Source: Aldehydirespirator sp965261105
GTDB taxonomy: Bacteria > Actinomycetota > Acidimicrobiia > Acidimicrobiales > Aldehydirespiratoraceae
Length of the DNA stretch: 64,000 nt
Direction of reading: 5' to 3'
Assembly (NCBI GenBank): GCA_965261105.1
Contig: CBDHCM010000006.1
Coordinates: 2,046,001 to 2,110,000, forward strand
In this document: positions 26,120-34,785 of the stretch, piece by piece
How the letters are laid out: every line of letters starts with the position of its first letter
Position numbering within the stretch: position 1 is the stretch's first letter
Notes under the pieces: generated by a model
Seen by the model: the letters and a program-made list of their open reading frames with translations, nothing else
What the model was told of the DNA's origin: nothing
The model's database searches: none
Translations under genes and position numbers: made by a program

Positions 26120-27400
26120 TCAGGGACCGAGCAGCGCGGCGGGTACGACTGCGATCCCGTTGCGGTCGCGGTAGGCGTGGCGGCCGGTGGTGACGATCAT
26201 CGCGTCGGCGAGGTCGGGCCCGAGGCGGCCGGTGAGCCAGCGCAGATGGGCGGTGTCGCCGCGGTTGGGGGTGGTGGCCAGCTTGACCTCGATGGCGAGC
26301 AGACGCCGGTCTTTCTCGACGATCAGGTCGATCTCGCGGTCGTCGTTCCATGTTCGCAGATGTCCCACGGAGGCTCTGGCGGCCTGCGCGTAGACCCGCA
26401 CATCCAAGGTGACCAGCGACTCGAAGAGCGCCCCGAGCAGCGGCCCCGCGCCGAGTCCCCGGGGCGCGGCCGGGCTGCCGCTCACCAGTCCCGAGGAGGT
26501 GGCACCGATCAGGCGGGCCGCCAGGGCGGGGTCGGCGAGATGGTGCTTGGGGCCGCGCTTGAGCCGGCTCAGGGGATTGCCCAGCGGCCACCACGCCGGC
26601 AGCGGGTCGACCAGCCACATCGCCTCGAGCAGGTCGCGGTAGACGGTGGTGGTGCTCTTGGCCGGCTTGGCGGACTCGCCGCCAGTGGCCGCGTCCCTGA
26701 TTGTCTCGTAGCTGGCTGCAGTGGAGGTGGCCGCGGCGTATGCAGTCAACCAGCGCCGCACAAGCCCGGGGCGCCTCACCCGGTGCCCCATCAACAGCAG
26801 GTCGTGGTCGGTGGCCCGGTCCAGGTAGCCGTCGAGCAGGTCGGGCCGCGCGGCCGCATCGGCCAGGCGCATGCCCGGGAAGCCGGAGGCCACTATCTCG
26901 CGGGCGTAGTCATCCAGCGTGGCATCGGTCTGGCCGCCTATGTCGGGGCGGCCGCCTGCGAGCAGCTGCGCGAGGCTCACCGAAGGAGACGCCGGGCCGC
27001 GCTCGAACAGGCTCATCGGCCTCATCCTCAGCGTGACGATGCGACCGGCGCCGGAGTGGGTGGGCGCGGTCTGCGGCGACGCGGACCCGGCCAGCAGGAA
27101 AGTCCCCGGCCCGGCGCCCCGGTCCACTGCCCGCCGCACGAGGTCCCACGACGGCGGGTACCGCTGCCATTCGTCGATGAAGATGGGCGCCTCGCCCCGC
27201 ACGAGCCGGCTGGGGTCGGCCTCGGCCAGCGCCAGGGTCTCGGGATCGTCCAGGTCGTGGACGGTGCGGGCCCGCCGGAGAGCGGTCGAGGTCTTGCCCA
27301 CGGCCCGTGGCCCCTCAACACACACAGCCGGCAGCCCGCCCAGGAGCCGGTCGAGCTGATCATCCACGATTCGAGACTGGTACGCCTGGTCCACCGTCAC
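26120..27400 (-). CDS. DUF4143-family AAA ATPase with PD-(D/E)XK-like C-terminus (1)
   Basis: 426 residues. Walker A GPRAVGKTST is near residue 30 and Walker B PIFIDEWQRYP near 72, followed by an LLAGSASP sensor strand. The DUF4143 C-terminal half carries a nuclease-like REIDLIVEKD...AIEVKLA pattern. Function of this widespread family is unknown; links to toxin-antitoxin-like or NTP-dependent defence roles are speculative. The GTG at 27400 follows four 23-bp-spaced direct repeats. Close relative in the window at 34.8 kb. Confidence 0.9.
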   Translation of the reverse strand: MTVDQAYQSRIVDDQLDRLLGGLPAVCVEGPRAVGKTSTALRRARTVHDLDDPETLALAEADPSRLVRGEAPIFIDEWQRYPPSWDLVRRAVDRGAGPGTFLLAGSASPQTAPTHSGAGRIVTLRMRPMSLFERGPASPSVSLAQLLAGGRPDIGGQTDATLDDYAREIVASGFPGMRLADAAARPDLLDGYLDRATDHDLLLMGHRVRRPGLVRRWLTAYAAATSTAASYETIRDAATGGESAKPAKSTTTVYRDLLEAMWLVDPLPAWWPLGNPLSRLKRGPKHHLADPALAARLIGATSSGLVSGSPAAPRGLGAGPLLGALFESLVTLDVRVYAQAARASVGHLRTWNDDREIDLIVEKDRRLLAIEVKLATTPNRGDTAHLRWLTGRLGPDLADAMIVTTGRHAYRDRNGIAVVPAALLGP

Positions 27401-27404
27401 ATAC

Positions 27405-27487
27405 GCTACTATTTCTCAGCTTACAAAACTACTGATTCTCAGATATCTAGACTCCTAATCCTCACATCTCTACACTACTGATTCGCG
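27405..27487 (-). promoter_or_regulatory. Array of four 23-bp-period iterons upstream of DUF4143 gene 1
   Basis: On the plus strand a 14-bp element, consensus RCTACTGATTCTCA, starts at 27405, 27428, 27451 and 27474, exactly 23 bp apart. In the gene's direction it reads TGAGAATCAGTAGY. The stretch is strikingly AT-rich and lies directly against the start codon. It probably contains promoter and operator; the binder is unknown. Confidence 0.7.
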
Positions 27488-27659
27488 CCCGGGACTGCCT
27501 TCGGGCGACGATGGCCTCAGCCGCAGAATCGAATCCTGGATCCCCGACTGTTGCGCGCAAGCTCCGAGAGCAGGGAAGCCGCTTTGGCCTCCACCGCTGG
27601 GTGGAACTCCTGACCGGCGAAGCCGGCTTGCGGCCGTGCGACAGCTGAGTCCGCCAGCC

Positions 27660-27852
27660 CGATGTTTGAATCCACCGAAGGGGGTCAGATGGCTCAGGGC
27701 GAATCCACCGAAGGGGGTCAGATGGCTCAGGGCGTCCACGGTGTTGATGGAGATGGTTCCAGCTCGGAGTTGCTTGCTTACACGAAGCGCTTGAGAGAGA
27801 TCGTTGGTCCACACTGACGCGGCTAGCCCGAAGGTTGTGGCCTGCGCGCTGA
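27660..27852 (-). pseudogene. Aldehyde dehydrogenase C-terminal remnant
   Basis: The minus frame reads FGLAASVWTNDLSQALRV and RAGTISINTVDALSHLTPFG, the conserved C-terminal part of ALDHs. The segment ending TPFGGF is then repeated because of a perfect 33-bp tandem duplication (27669-27701 and 27702-27734). Frame is then lost. No catalytic region is present. Confidence 0.8.
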
Positions 27853-27862
27853 GCGGTGGGGC

Positions 27863-30800
27863 TCACCGCTGGTCTTGCACGATTACTGTGTCGGTGCGGG
27901 AGCGGCCGAATACTTCGGGGGCGTAGATTTCTTCGGCTTTGGCTGGGGGCACGACGAAGGTGCCCGGGGTGGTGGCCCGGACGACGTAGCTGTATTCATG
28001 GGTGCCGGCCCACAGGTACGACGAGAAGGCCTCGGCACGATCGTCGCGGAGGTTCTGGTGCTCGTACCAGGTCCACCACCACCACGAATCGGCGGCGCCG
28101 CCGCGGCGGGCATCGATCTCGCCGATCACCGCCAGTGCCGGGTTGAGCGACTCGAAGCCTGCAGGCATGGGATCGACCAGCGCCATGTTGGTGCGCCGGC
28201 TGTCGTTGACCATGGTCACGTTGACCCGCACCCGGGCCCCGGCCAGCACATGCCAGACACCGTCGTCGTCGAGCCACACATCGCCGGGATCGTCGACTGC
28301 CTCGTAGCTGCGCTGCACCACGAAGCCCCGGTCCAGAGGATCCAGGTTGAGGTCGTCGGGGGCGTAGCGAAGACCGAGGCGGTAGTAGAGGCGACCTTCT
28401 CCGTCCTTCTCGACGATGAGGTCGGAGTCGCCCACTGCCAGCAGCTCCGCCATCGGGACCAGCGTCAGGGCGCGATCGGTGCTGCGCCCGGAGAACTGGT
28501 GTTGCGCGGCGTAGAGGTCGCCGAGCCACACCCGGGCAACAAAGTCGGGATCGGTCGCCTCGAAGGCGGCGAAGTAACGGTTCAGGGCCAGCAGGATGAA
28601 CGAGTTCTCCTGGACGTTGTTCCAGCGTCCCTTGACCCGGTTGGCCAACAGTCCAGCCACGACCTTGGCAACGAGATCCGACTCGGGAGCCATCGTGATC
28701 AGAGCATCGAGCACGATGGCGTCGGTGCGGCGGCTGGAATGCAGCAGCAGATAGGCGTCCTCGCCGTAGTCCGTGATGAATGCGGCTGCCCCAGCGGACT
28801 CGACGACTCGGTTGTTGAGGATCCGCTCGATACTGGCTTCGACGGCGTCGTCGTCGACTACCGGCCAAATCCAGGCGAGGGCATCCGACTCCAGATCCGT
28901 GCCCCGGCGTTCCCAGAGGGCGAGGGCGGCGCGGGCGTCTCGATCTCCGCCCAGTGATCGGACATGAAGCGCGTAGGCCAACAGCATGTCGGTGCTTCGC
29001 CGGCTGTAGCCGGCCGGGATCCGGTCGTCGATGCTTTGCAGATACCAGTGCCCGCCGGCCATGAGGCCGTCCGACACGGTGAAGCCCTCGTTCTGGGCGA
29101 CTGTCAGAGCATGCATCGCCTGAATCGACTGGTATGGGCTCGAAGGACGGTTGCGCGACCACCACCCGAAGCCGCCGTCGCTGTTCTGGAGGGCCGACAG
29201 TTCGGCGATGTCGCGGCGCACGGTGGCGTCGAGTTCGCCGGGGCTGGCGAGACCCTCGGCCTCGAAGGCCCCGAGCACGTCGCGCAGTGCGGAGATGGCC
29301 AGGATGCGGCTGGCGTAGGCATCGGAGCTGGCGTACCGATAGTCGGAGAGGTACAGCACGGCGTCGGTCAGGGCCTGGAGCGCGGTCGATGAGGTGTTGA
29401 TCTCGAGCCCGCCGAACTGGGGAATCACGTCTCGCAGCGCGGCTATCGACTGGACGACCGCGCCCTCGTCGACCACCCCGTAGGTGGCGAATGCCTCGCT
29501 GGTGGCCGGGGTGTACACAGGCAGCGCGACGATCTGGGCGTCGGCGTGGTCGCCCGACACCGCCACCGCCCGGAAGCGGGCTGTGCCCGGTTCCTTCGTC
29601 CGCGCCGGGAACCGAACCTCGACCCGATCGTTGGCGGGCACCGTCACCCGCCGACCCGGCGACCCGGCCAGCTCGAGGTTGGAGGTCTGCACGACCAGAT
29701 CCACCTCCATAGCGGAGTCGGTCTGGTTCTGGACGACGATCGGCAGCTCGAACTCGTCGCCATAGTTCAGGAACCGGGGGGCCGAGGGCCGGACCTGGAG
29801 GGGCAATCGCGCGGTGATGGCAGACTCGGCCGTGCCGAAGCGCTCGGCGCCGTCTACCGCGACCGCCATCACCCGGTAGCGGGTGAGGTTGTCGGGCAGA
29901 TCGAACTCGACCGTGATCCGGCCCGCGGCATCGGTGGCTGCCTCGGGGTTGAACAGTGCCAGAGCGTCGAGGTTCTCGCGGACATCAACTTGGAGTCCTG
30001 CCGAGTCAGACCCGCCGTCCCCGTCGGAATCAGCGGACGCCTCCGCCATGGCCTCCTCCGCGGCCATGGGTTCTTCGTAGTCCTCCTCGATCAGGCGAAG
30101 GAGCTCTTGGGGGCTCTCAAGCAGGATGGTGCCTCTGCCTCGCGCAGTGTGCAGGCGCGCCGTCCGGGGGCGGTAGAAGACATCGATGGGGTCGATCAAC
30201 TCGTAGCCCGACACGGCCAGCACCGCCTCGTCCACAACGATGAGAAGCACGTTGGCCCCCTCGACGGGATCACCGCCGGCATCGTTGACTTCCACCGCGA
30301 GGCTCGTGGCCGCGCCGGGCTCGACCACTGTCGACGCGGGCTCGGCTGTGACGTCGAGAGTCCGCAGCAACGGCGGGACTCGCAACAGGGCCTGCCCGGA
30401 CGCATAGGCGGGACGATGGGGCACACCGTCCAAGCTGGTTCCGTCATCGGCGGTTCGCGCGGTGGTGGAGACGATCTCGACCTGCACGGCGAGCTCGGGA
30501 ACATGATCGTCGGTGATCGGCACTTCGAGAACGGCGGCATGGTCAGCGATCTCAAAGGTGCGGAGCTCGATGATCTGGTTGTGGGCGATCGTCACAAGGC
30601 CGGTCGCCGAGGCGAAGGGCGAGTCGACGAGGATCTCTGCAGTGTCGCCCGCGGCGTAGCTCTCGGCATCGGGAATCAGGTTGGCGGCTTCGAGGTCGAT
30701 TCTGCGGCTCGGCGCGCCGCCTCCTGCGCCGGCAACCCAGCGGGTCAACTCGCTGCGGCTGGTCCGCCCCGCGTCATCGACGACGTCGGCAGAGATGCGG

Positions 30801-33800
30801 TAGCGGCCTCCGAGGTCAGCCGCGAACTCGCAGTCGACCGGCGTCTGCTCCGAAACGGCCTCGCAGGTCTCTGCGTCCATCGGGACCTCGGTCCACTGGC
30901 CGTCGACGTACTGGTTGACGATGCGCGCCGCGGTGATCTCGAAGGATCGGCCAGGAACCGGGTTGCCGTCGATGTCGGTCACCACGGCGCCGACGTCGAG
31001 CCCGTCTCCGGCCCTCACGAAGTTTCGGGCGGAGCGAACACCGACGTAGAGGCCGGCGGAATGGACCAGGACGTCGGCTGCCGATGCCCATTGCTGGCGG
31101 TTCACGTCGAGCACTCGAGCTTCAGCGGTCACCGTGGTGGGGAGATGGTCGCCGTCGCCCTCAAAGTCCATGCGCAGGTAATGGCTGCCGCTGGAGTCGG
31201 TCTTGCCCGAGAAGGTCTTGCGCTGCGGCTCGGCCCACGGCGCGTCGAAGTCACCGAAGTACCACCATGGACGCCATACGCCGAACGTGAACTCGCTCCA
31301 GTTGGGCGGGGAGTACGAGCCCTGCCGGGTGGTGACCGTCCAGGTGACCTCGGCGTTGGGGAGGGGGCCGCCGGAGAAGTACGCAGCGTCGACCGCGGCC
31401 ACCGCCGGCTCGTCGACCAGATGGGGACCGGCTGATTCGAGGCGTGCTGCAACTTCGAACTCGGGGCGGCGGAACTCCTGGACCTGGAACGAGTGATAGT
31501 GCCGGCCATCTCCGGGGCTGCCCGGACGCTGGAACAGGATGCTGCTCCAGCCGAGGTTTGCCCCTTCCGGCAATTCGACGGTGAGATCAAAGCCGCCGTG
31601 GTCGTCCAAACGGAACTCACCGTTGCCGAGATCGTTGCCGAACGGGCCGGAGACGGTGTAGGTGACCAGCTCTCCGCGGGGAAGGAACTCGAGGGCGCCA
31701 TCGCCGCTCAGATCGAGATTTCGAACCCAGCCCTTCAGGTGCAGCGTCTCGCCGGGGCGGTATATGCCGCGATCATCCGCGGTGTACCAGATGGTCTGGT
31801 CGTCCTGCGGCCACGCCGCGACGCTCACGGGGATGAGGGCCCGGTCGGCGCCGAGGGAGGCGACGACCCACCCAAGCCAGTCGTAATCGAGCGAGGCGCG
31901 GGCGAGGCCGTTGTCATCGGTGGTGAGCGTCGCGTCCCGGCCCTCCAACTCGATTTCCACACCGGCCAGCGGATCGCCGGAGCGCAGGTCGGTGGTCCAC
32001 ACCACCACATCGCGATAGTCGGTGATCATGTCGACGCCGATATCGGTGTCCTGCACCCAGGCCATCGTCGCCTGGCCGGTCGCGGTCTCGGCAAGCTGGC
32101 CGGCCCCGCTGACAATCATGACCACATGACCGTGCTCGCCGTTGAGGGCACCGGAGAGATCTATGGGAACCTCGGTGAGGGCGTCATGGTCGATACCGGT
32201 GTCGACGATCTCGTCGATTGCCGGAGGCCACGGCACATCCACCACACTCCTGTCCCGGTTCCGTCGCCAGCGGGACACGAGATCCAAGAACGACCCGTAG
32301 TCACTCGGCTCCACGGCATAGAGGCGCACACGAAGCTGCTCCCATTGGCGCACCATGACAGGAATCGCCTGTTGCGCACCGAGCGGATCAACGGTGGCAA
32401 GCAGCCCTCCCGTGACGCTGAGGCGGGGAAGGGCTTCGTCGATGCTGAACTCAACGGTCTCGGGCTCTCCCAGGGTCTGACCGAACACATCGCCGAGCCC
32501 TTCGGGGATCGCCACTTCATAGACGGTGCCGCCGGCCGTGGGCCCGGCGATGGTGATGGTGCGGCCGTGTACCGAGACGGTGGCGCCGGGGAGTTCTGGC
32601 GTTATGGAGACGTCGGCCGCTTCGAGCGTCTCGGCATCCAGCGTGTTGTTGAACCGAACGGCGAGCGCACGCCCCGGCCAGCACCCTTGATATGAGCAGC
32701 TTGTGTCCTCCAGCCGCAGCGGCGCGTACGTATGGGCCTCCACTACAGACGAGTTGTCGCTGGTGTTCGGGCCCTCGGCCGACGGCACATGTGGGCCGAC
32801 CTCGATCCTGATCGATGAGTCGGGCTCGAGCGGCGCCGCCGGGCGGAAGGCGACCCATGTGCCATCGAGTGCATACCCGAGCAGGGAACTGATGTACTCA
32901 TCGCCCTCGATCTCGGCAGCACTGGCAAGGCGGATCTGATGCTGGTCGCCACCGGCTGAGAACGTGATGGCCTCGAGCGCCGCGGCAGGTTCGATCCGCT
33001 GATCGAAGGCGACGAGGAAGACCGGTTGAAGATCGAGCGAGCCGTGCTGGGGGATGAGCCACGCCATGTTGGGCGCGGGGGTCTCGAACTCTACGCGAAC
33101 GGCCTCGGCCAGTTCGCCGCCGGACTGCGACGTCGCCGGTGCGGGGACTTCGACCACATAGGAAGTCGCCATCGGCAAGCGGTCGAATATCTCGGGGTCG
33201 TGTTCGAAGCGGAGTGTGCGAGTGCCGATCCATTGCCAGCGCCCCGGCAACGACGGCGTGATCGTGACTGGAACGTCGAGGTCGTCGAGTTGGCCGATGG
33301 TGGCGAGCGGCACCATCGGCTGGTTGAAGGTGATGCTGACGAAGGGAGCGATCCCCACCTCACCCTCGGGCTGCACCCGCAGCACCGCCAGGGGTCCGGG
33401 ATCGACATCGGTTGCGTCGATGTCCGGCCCGGCCGGGAACGGCCGATCAATGGTCTCGCCGGTGCGGGGCGGCGGCAGCGTCTCGGGCGGGCGGTTGAAG
33501 TCGGCTGCGTCGCTCTCGTCGTCGTCCCATGGCGGCAGTCGGTCGGTCACCGAGCGGATTTCCGCAGCATCGAGCGGACTGCCGTCTACTCGGCTCACTG
33601 CGGGCGAACTCAGACCGCCGATTGCATCGCCCTCGCTCAGGCGAACGGTCAACAATGTTCCCCGCCCCGAACCGCCCAAACCGCGGGCCGAAGCTATGGG
33701 AGCAAGTGTGGGAGCGTTGCCGGACCGGTCGCCCTCGCCGCCAGGAGCAAGCGTGGGAGCGTCGCCGGACCGGTCGCCCTCGCCCGCGTCAGGATCGCCA

Positions 33801-33874
33801 TCGCCTGAGCAAGCGCCGGCCAGCAGCACAACAACGATTCCTACGATTAGGCAACGCCTCAATTGTTCCGGCAT
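27863..33874 (-). CDS. Giant alpha-2-macroglobulin-family lipoprotein without thioester
   Basis: 2003 residues. Lipobox LLAGAC puts a lipidated Cys at about residue 22. A repetitive linker with a 15-residue duplicated unit (45-bp period near 33.7 kb) follows. MG-like domains include DRGIYRPGETLHLKGWV (the A2M N-domain motif), DGNPVPGRSFEI, and the A2M core DNLTRYRVMAVAVDG. The alpha-toroid follows, with ALTDAVLYLSDYRYASSDAY where thioester forms carry CxEQ, so the covalent-trap thioester is absent. Such proteins are thought to trap proteases at the cell surface. No penicillin-binding protein 1C gene is adjacent. Confidence 0.92.
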   Translation of the reverse strand: MPEQLRRCLIVGIVVVLLAGACSGDGDPDAGEGDRSGDAPTLAPGGEGDRSGNAPTLAPIASARGLGGSGRGTLLTVRLSEGDAIGGLSSPAVSRVDGSPLDAAEIRSVTDRLPPWDDDESDAADFNRPPETLPPPRTGETIDRPFPAGPDIDATDVDPGPLAVLRVQPEGEVGIAPFVSITFNQPMVPLATIGQLDDLDVPVTITPSLPGRWQWIGTRTLRFEHDPEIFDRLPMATSYVVEVPAPATSQSGGELAEAVRVEFETPAPNMAWLIPQHGSLDLQPVFLVAFDQRIEPAAALEAITFSAGGDQHQIRLASAAEIEGDEYISSLLGYALDGTWVAFRPAAPLEPDSSIRIEVGPHVPSAEGPNTSDNSSVVEAHTYAPLRLEDTSCSYQGCWPGRALAVRFNNTLDAETLEAADVSITPELPGATVSVHGRTITIAGPTAGGTVYEVAIPEGLGDVFGQTLGEPETVEFSIDEALPRLSVTGGLLATVDPLGAQQAIPVMVRQWEQLRVRLYAVEPSDYGSFLDLVSRWRRNRDRSVVDVPWPPAIDEIVDTGIDHDALTEVPIDLSGALNGEHGHVVMIVSGAGQLAETATGQATMAWVQDTDIGVDMITDYRDVVVWTTDLRSGDPLAGVEIELEGRDATLTTDDNGLARASLDYDWLGWVVASLGADRALIPVSVAAWPQDDQTIWYTADDRGIYRPGETLHLKGWVRNLDLSGDGALEFLPRGELVTYTVSGPFGNDLGNGEFRLDDHGGFDLTVELPEGANLGWSSILFQRPGSPGDGRHYHSFQVQEFRRPEFEVAARLESAGPHLVDEPAVAAVDAAYFSGGPLPNAEVTWTVTTRQGSYSPPNWSEFTFGVWRPWWYFGDFDAPWAEPQRKTFSGKTDSSGSHYLRMDFEGDGDHLPTTVTAEARVLDVNRQQWASAADVLVHSAGLYVGVRSARNFVRAGDGLDVGAVVTDIDGNPVPGRSFEITAARIVNQYVDGQWTEVPMDAETCEAVSEQTPVDCEFAADLGGRYRISADVVDDAGRTSRSELTRWVAGAGGGAPSRRIDLEAANLIPDAESYAAGDTAEILVDSPFASATGLVTIAHNQIIELRTFEIADHAAVLEVPITDDHVPELAVQVEIVSTTARTADDGTSLDGVPHRPAYASGQALLRVPPLLRTLDVTAEPASTVVEPGAATSLAVEVNDAGGDPVEGANVLLIVVDEAVLAVSGYELIDPIDVFYRPRTARLHTARGRGTILLESPQELLRLIEEDYEEPMAAEEAMAEASADSDGDGGSDSAGLQVDVRENLDALALFNPEAATDAAGRITVEFDLPDNLTRYRVMAVAVDGAERFGTAESAITARLPLQVRPSAPRFLNYGDEFELPIVVQNQTDSAMEVDLVVQTSNLELAGSPGRRVTVPANDRVEVRFPARTKEPGTARFRAVAVSGDHADAQIVALPVYTPATSEAFATYGVVDEGAVVQSIAALRDVIPQFGGLEINTSSTALQALTDAVLYLSDYRYASSDAYASRILAISALRDVLGAFEAEGLASPGELDATVRRDIAELSALQNSDGGFGWWSRNRPSSPYQSIQAMHALTVAQNEGFTVSDGLMAGGHWYLQSIDDRIPAGYSRRSTDMLLAYALHVRSLGGDRDARAALALWERRGTDLESDALAWIWPVVDDDAVEASIERILNNRVVESAGAAAFITDYGEDAYLLLHSSRRTDAIVLDALITMAPESDLVAKVVAGLLANRVKGRWNNVQENSFILLALNRYFAAFEATDPDFVARVWLGDLYAAQHQFSGRSTDRALTLVPMAELLAVGDSDLIVEKDGEGRLYYRLGLRYAPDDLNLDPLDRGFVVQRSYEAVDDPGDVWLDDDGVWHVLAGARVRVNVTMVNDSRRTNMALVDPMPAGFESLNPALAVIGEIDARRGGAADSWWWWTWYEHQNLRDDRAEAFSSYLWAGTHEYSYVVRATTPGTFVVPPAKAEEIYAPEVFGRSRTDTVIVQDQR

Positions 33875-34128
33875 GGATTGGCAACCCTCCTAATGCAGTC
33901 TGGAGGTTATGACGACACAGGGCACGGATCAGTTCCTGGATCCATGGAAATATCCGAACAGCACTGGGGTGCTCACGCAACTCCGAACACCCTGGGGTGC
34001 ACAAGCGGGCGATCCCGAGACGGAAAGATGACGAGCCTTCGATGGGCCAGGGGCGCTGTGGCAGCGCTAGCCGTGACAACCTGAGACGTTGTCCCTACTG
34101 CGTCGGGCTGGAGGGGGTGGCCGGGTCT
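33875..34128 (+). other. Two short coupled ORF starts, likely truncated genes
   Basis: A 40-codon ORF (33909-34031, Shine-Dalgarno GGAGG) encodes DQFLDPWKYPNSTGVLTQLR, reminiscent of the N-terminus of Fic-type proteins. Its stop overlaps an ATG at 34028 that starts MTSLRWARGAVAALAVTT, like the beginning of a signal peptide, ending at 34084. Both look like 5' pieces of lost genes. Confidence 0.3.
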
Positions 34129-34132
34129 GGGT

Positions 34133-34188
34133 GATCTCCTGAGGGAGGATGCGGGGTGTCAACTACCCCCGACCTCCCCCAGGAGATG
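34133..34188. repeat. Long imperfect hairpin at start of IS481-like fragment
   Basis: Outer arms gatctcctgagggagg (34133-34148) and cctcccccaggagatg (34173-34188) pair at 14 of 16 positions. An inner GGGGT/ACCCC stem closes a short loop. It could be an IS end, a terminator-like structure or a translation control element just before the ATG at 34191. Confidence 0.45.
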
Positions 34189-34190
34189 AC

Positions 34191-34697
34191 ATGTCACAGA
34201 CTAGACGGCCCCAGCACCCCAACGCGGCGCTCACCCCGGCGCAGCGCCTCAAGATGGTTCTGCTCGTCGTCGACGTGGGCCTCGAATCCTCGACGCTGGA
34301 GATCGTGGCCTCCCCCGCGGCCGGCTCGGCGCGAGTCGTGTCGTCGCCCTCGTTGGGCGCAGCCATCGAGTACACGGCCGGGCCGGGGGCCGGCATCGAC
34401 ACCGTCTCCTACTCGATCTGCGACCCGTTCGACGGCTGCGCCACCGCCCAGCTGCATGTGACGGTCGGCTACAGCCACTGCACGATCACCGGAACCGAGG
34501 GGCCCGACACGCTCAGAGGCACGCCCGGCGACGACGTGATCTGCGGCCTCGGCGGCAACGACGTGATCGGCGGTCTCGGCGGCAACGACACGATCATCGC
34601 GGGGCCCGGCGACGACATCGTGAGGAGCGGCCCCGGCAACGACCGGATTTGGGGCGGTGCCGGCGACGACCACATCGAGGGAGAGGCCGGCGAGTGA
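34191..34697 (+). pseudogene. Chimera of IS481-like transposase start and RTX/cadherin-like fragment
   Basis: Residues 1-30 (HPNAALTPAQRLKMVLLVVD) resemble the N-terminus of IS481-family transposases. The frame then changes identity to a cadherin-like segment (TVSYSICDPFDGCATAQLHV), followed by hemolysin-type calcium-binding nonapeptides (GGLGGNDVIGGLGGND, GGAGDDHIEG), and stops abruptly. Real RTX adhesins are far longer, with C-terminal secretion signals. I read this as a deletion or insertion product. Confidence 0.6.
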
Positions 34698-34705
34698 TCG
34701 TCTGA

Positions 34706-34774
34706 CGGTTTTCTTGGCCTAGTTGTATCGTAAATCTTCGGTTAGGCAGTGCATAAATCTAGGGTTACGCCATA
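34706..34774 (+). promoter_or_regulatory. 23-bp-period iterons upstream of DUF4143 gene 2
   Basis: Units start at 34706 (weak), 34729 and 34752, exactly 23 bp apart. The two good copies share gtAAATCTtcGGTTAgGC-like sequence (cgtaaatct and cataaatct, then ggttaggc and ggttacgc). AT-rich and ending 12 bp before the GTG start at 34786. The sequence differs from the 27.4 kb array, but the spacing and an AATC core are shared. Confidence 0.6.
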
Positions 34775-34785
34775 GGATTATTGTC

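Noticed and set aside
27405..27487. CRISPR-like reading of the 23-bp-period repeats
   Set aside because: Repeat element is only 14 bp with 9-bp spacers, AT-rich, and placed as a promoter.
29546..31435. 629-codon plus-strand ORF inside the macroglobulin gene
   Set aside because: Antisense shadow of the alpha-2-macroglobulin coding sequence; no domain and biased composition.
34723..34785. ATG 34723 as start of DUF4143 gene 2
   Set aside because: It lies in the iteron array; the 21 added residues look non-coding, whereas GTG 34786 gives the family N-terminus.
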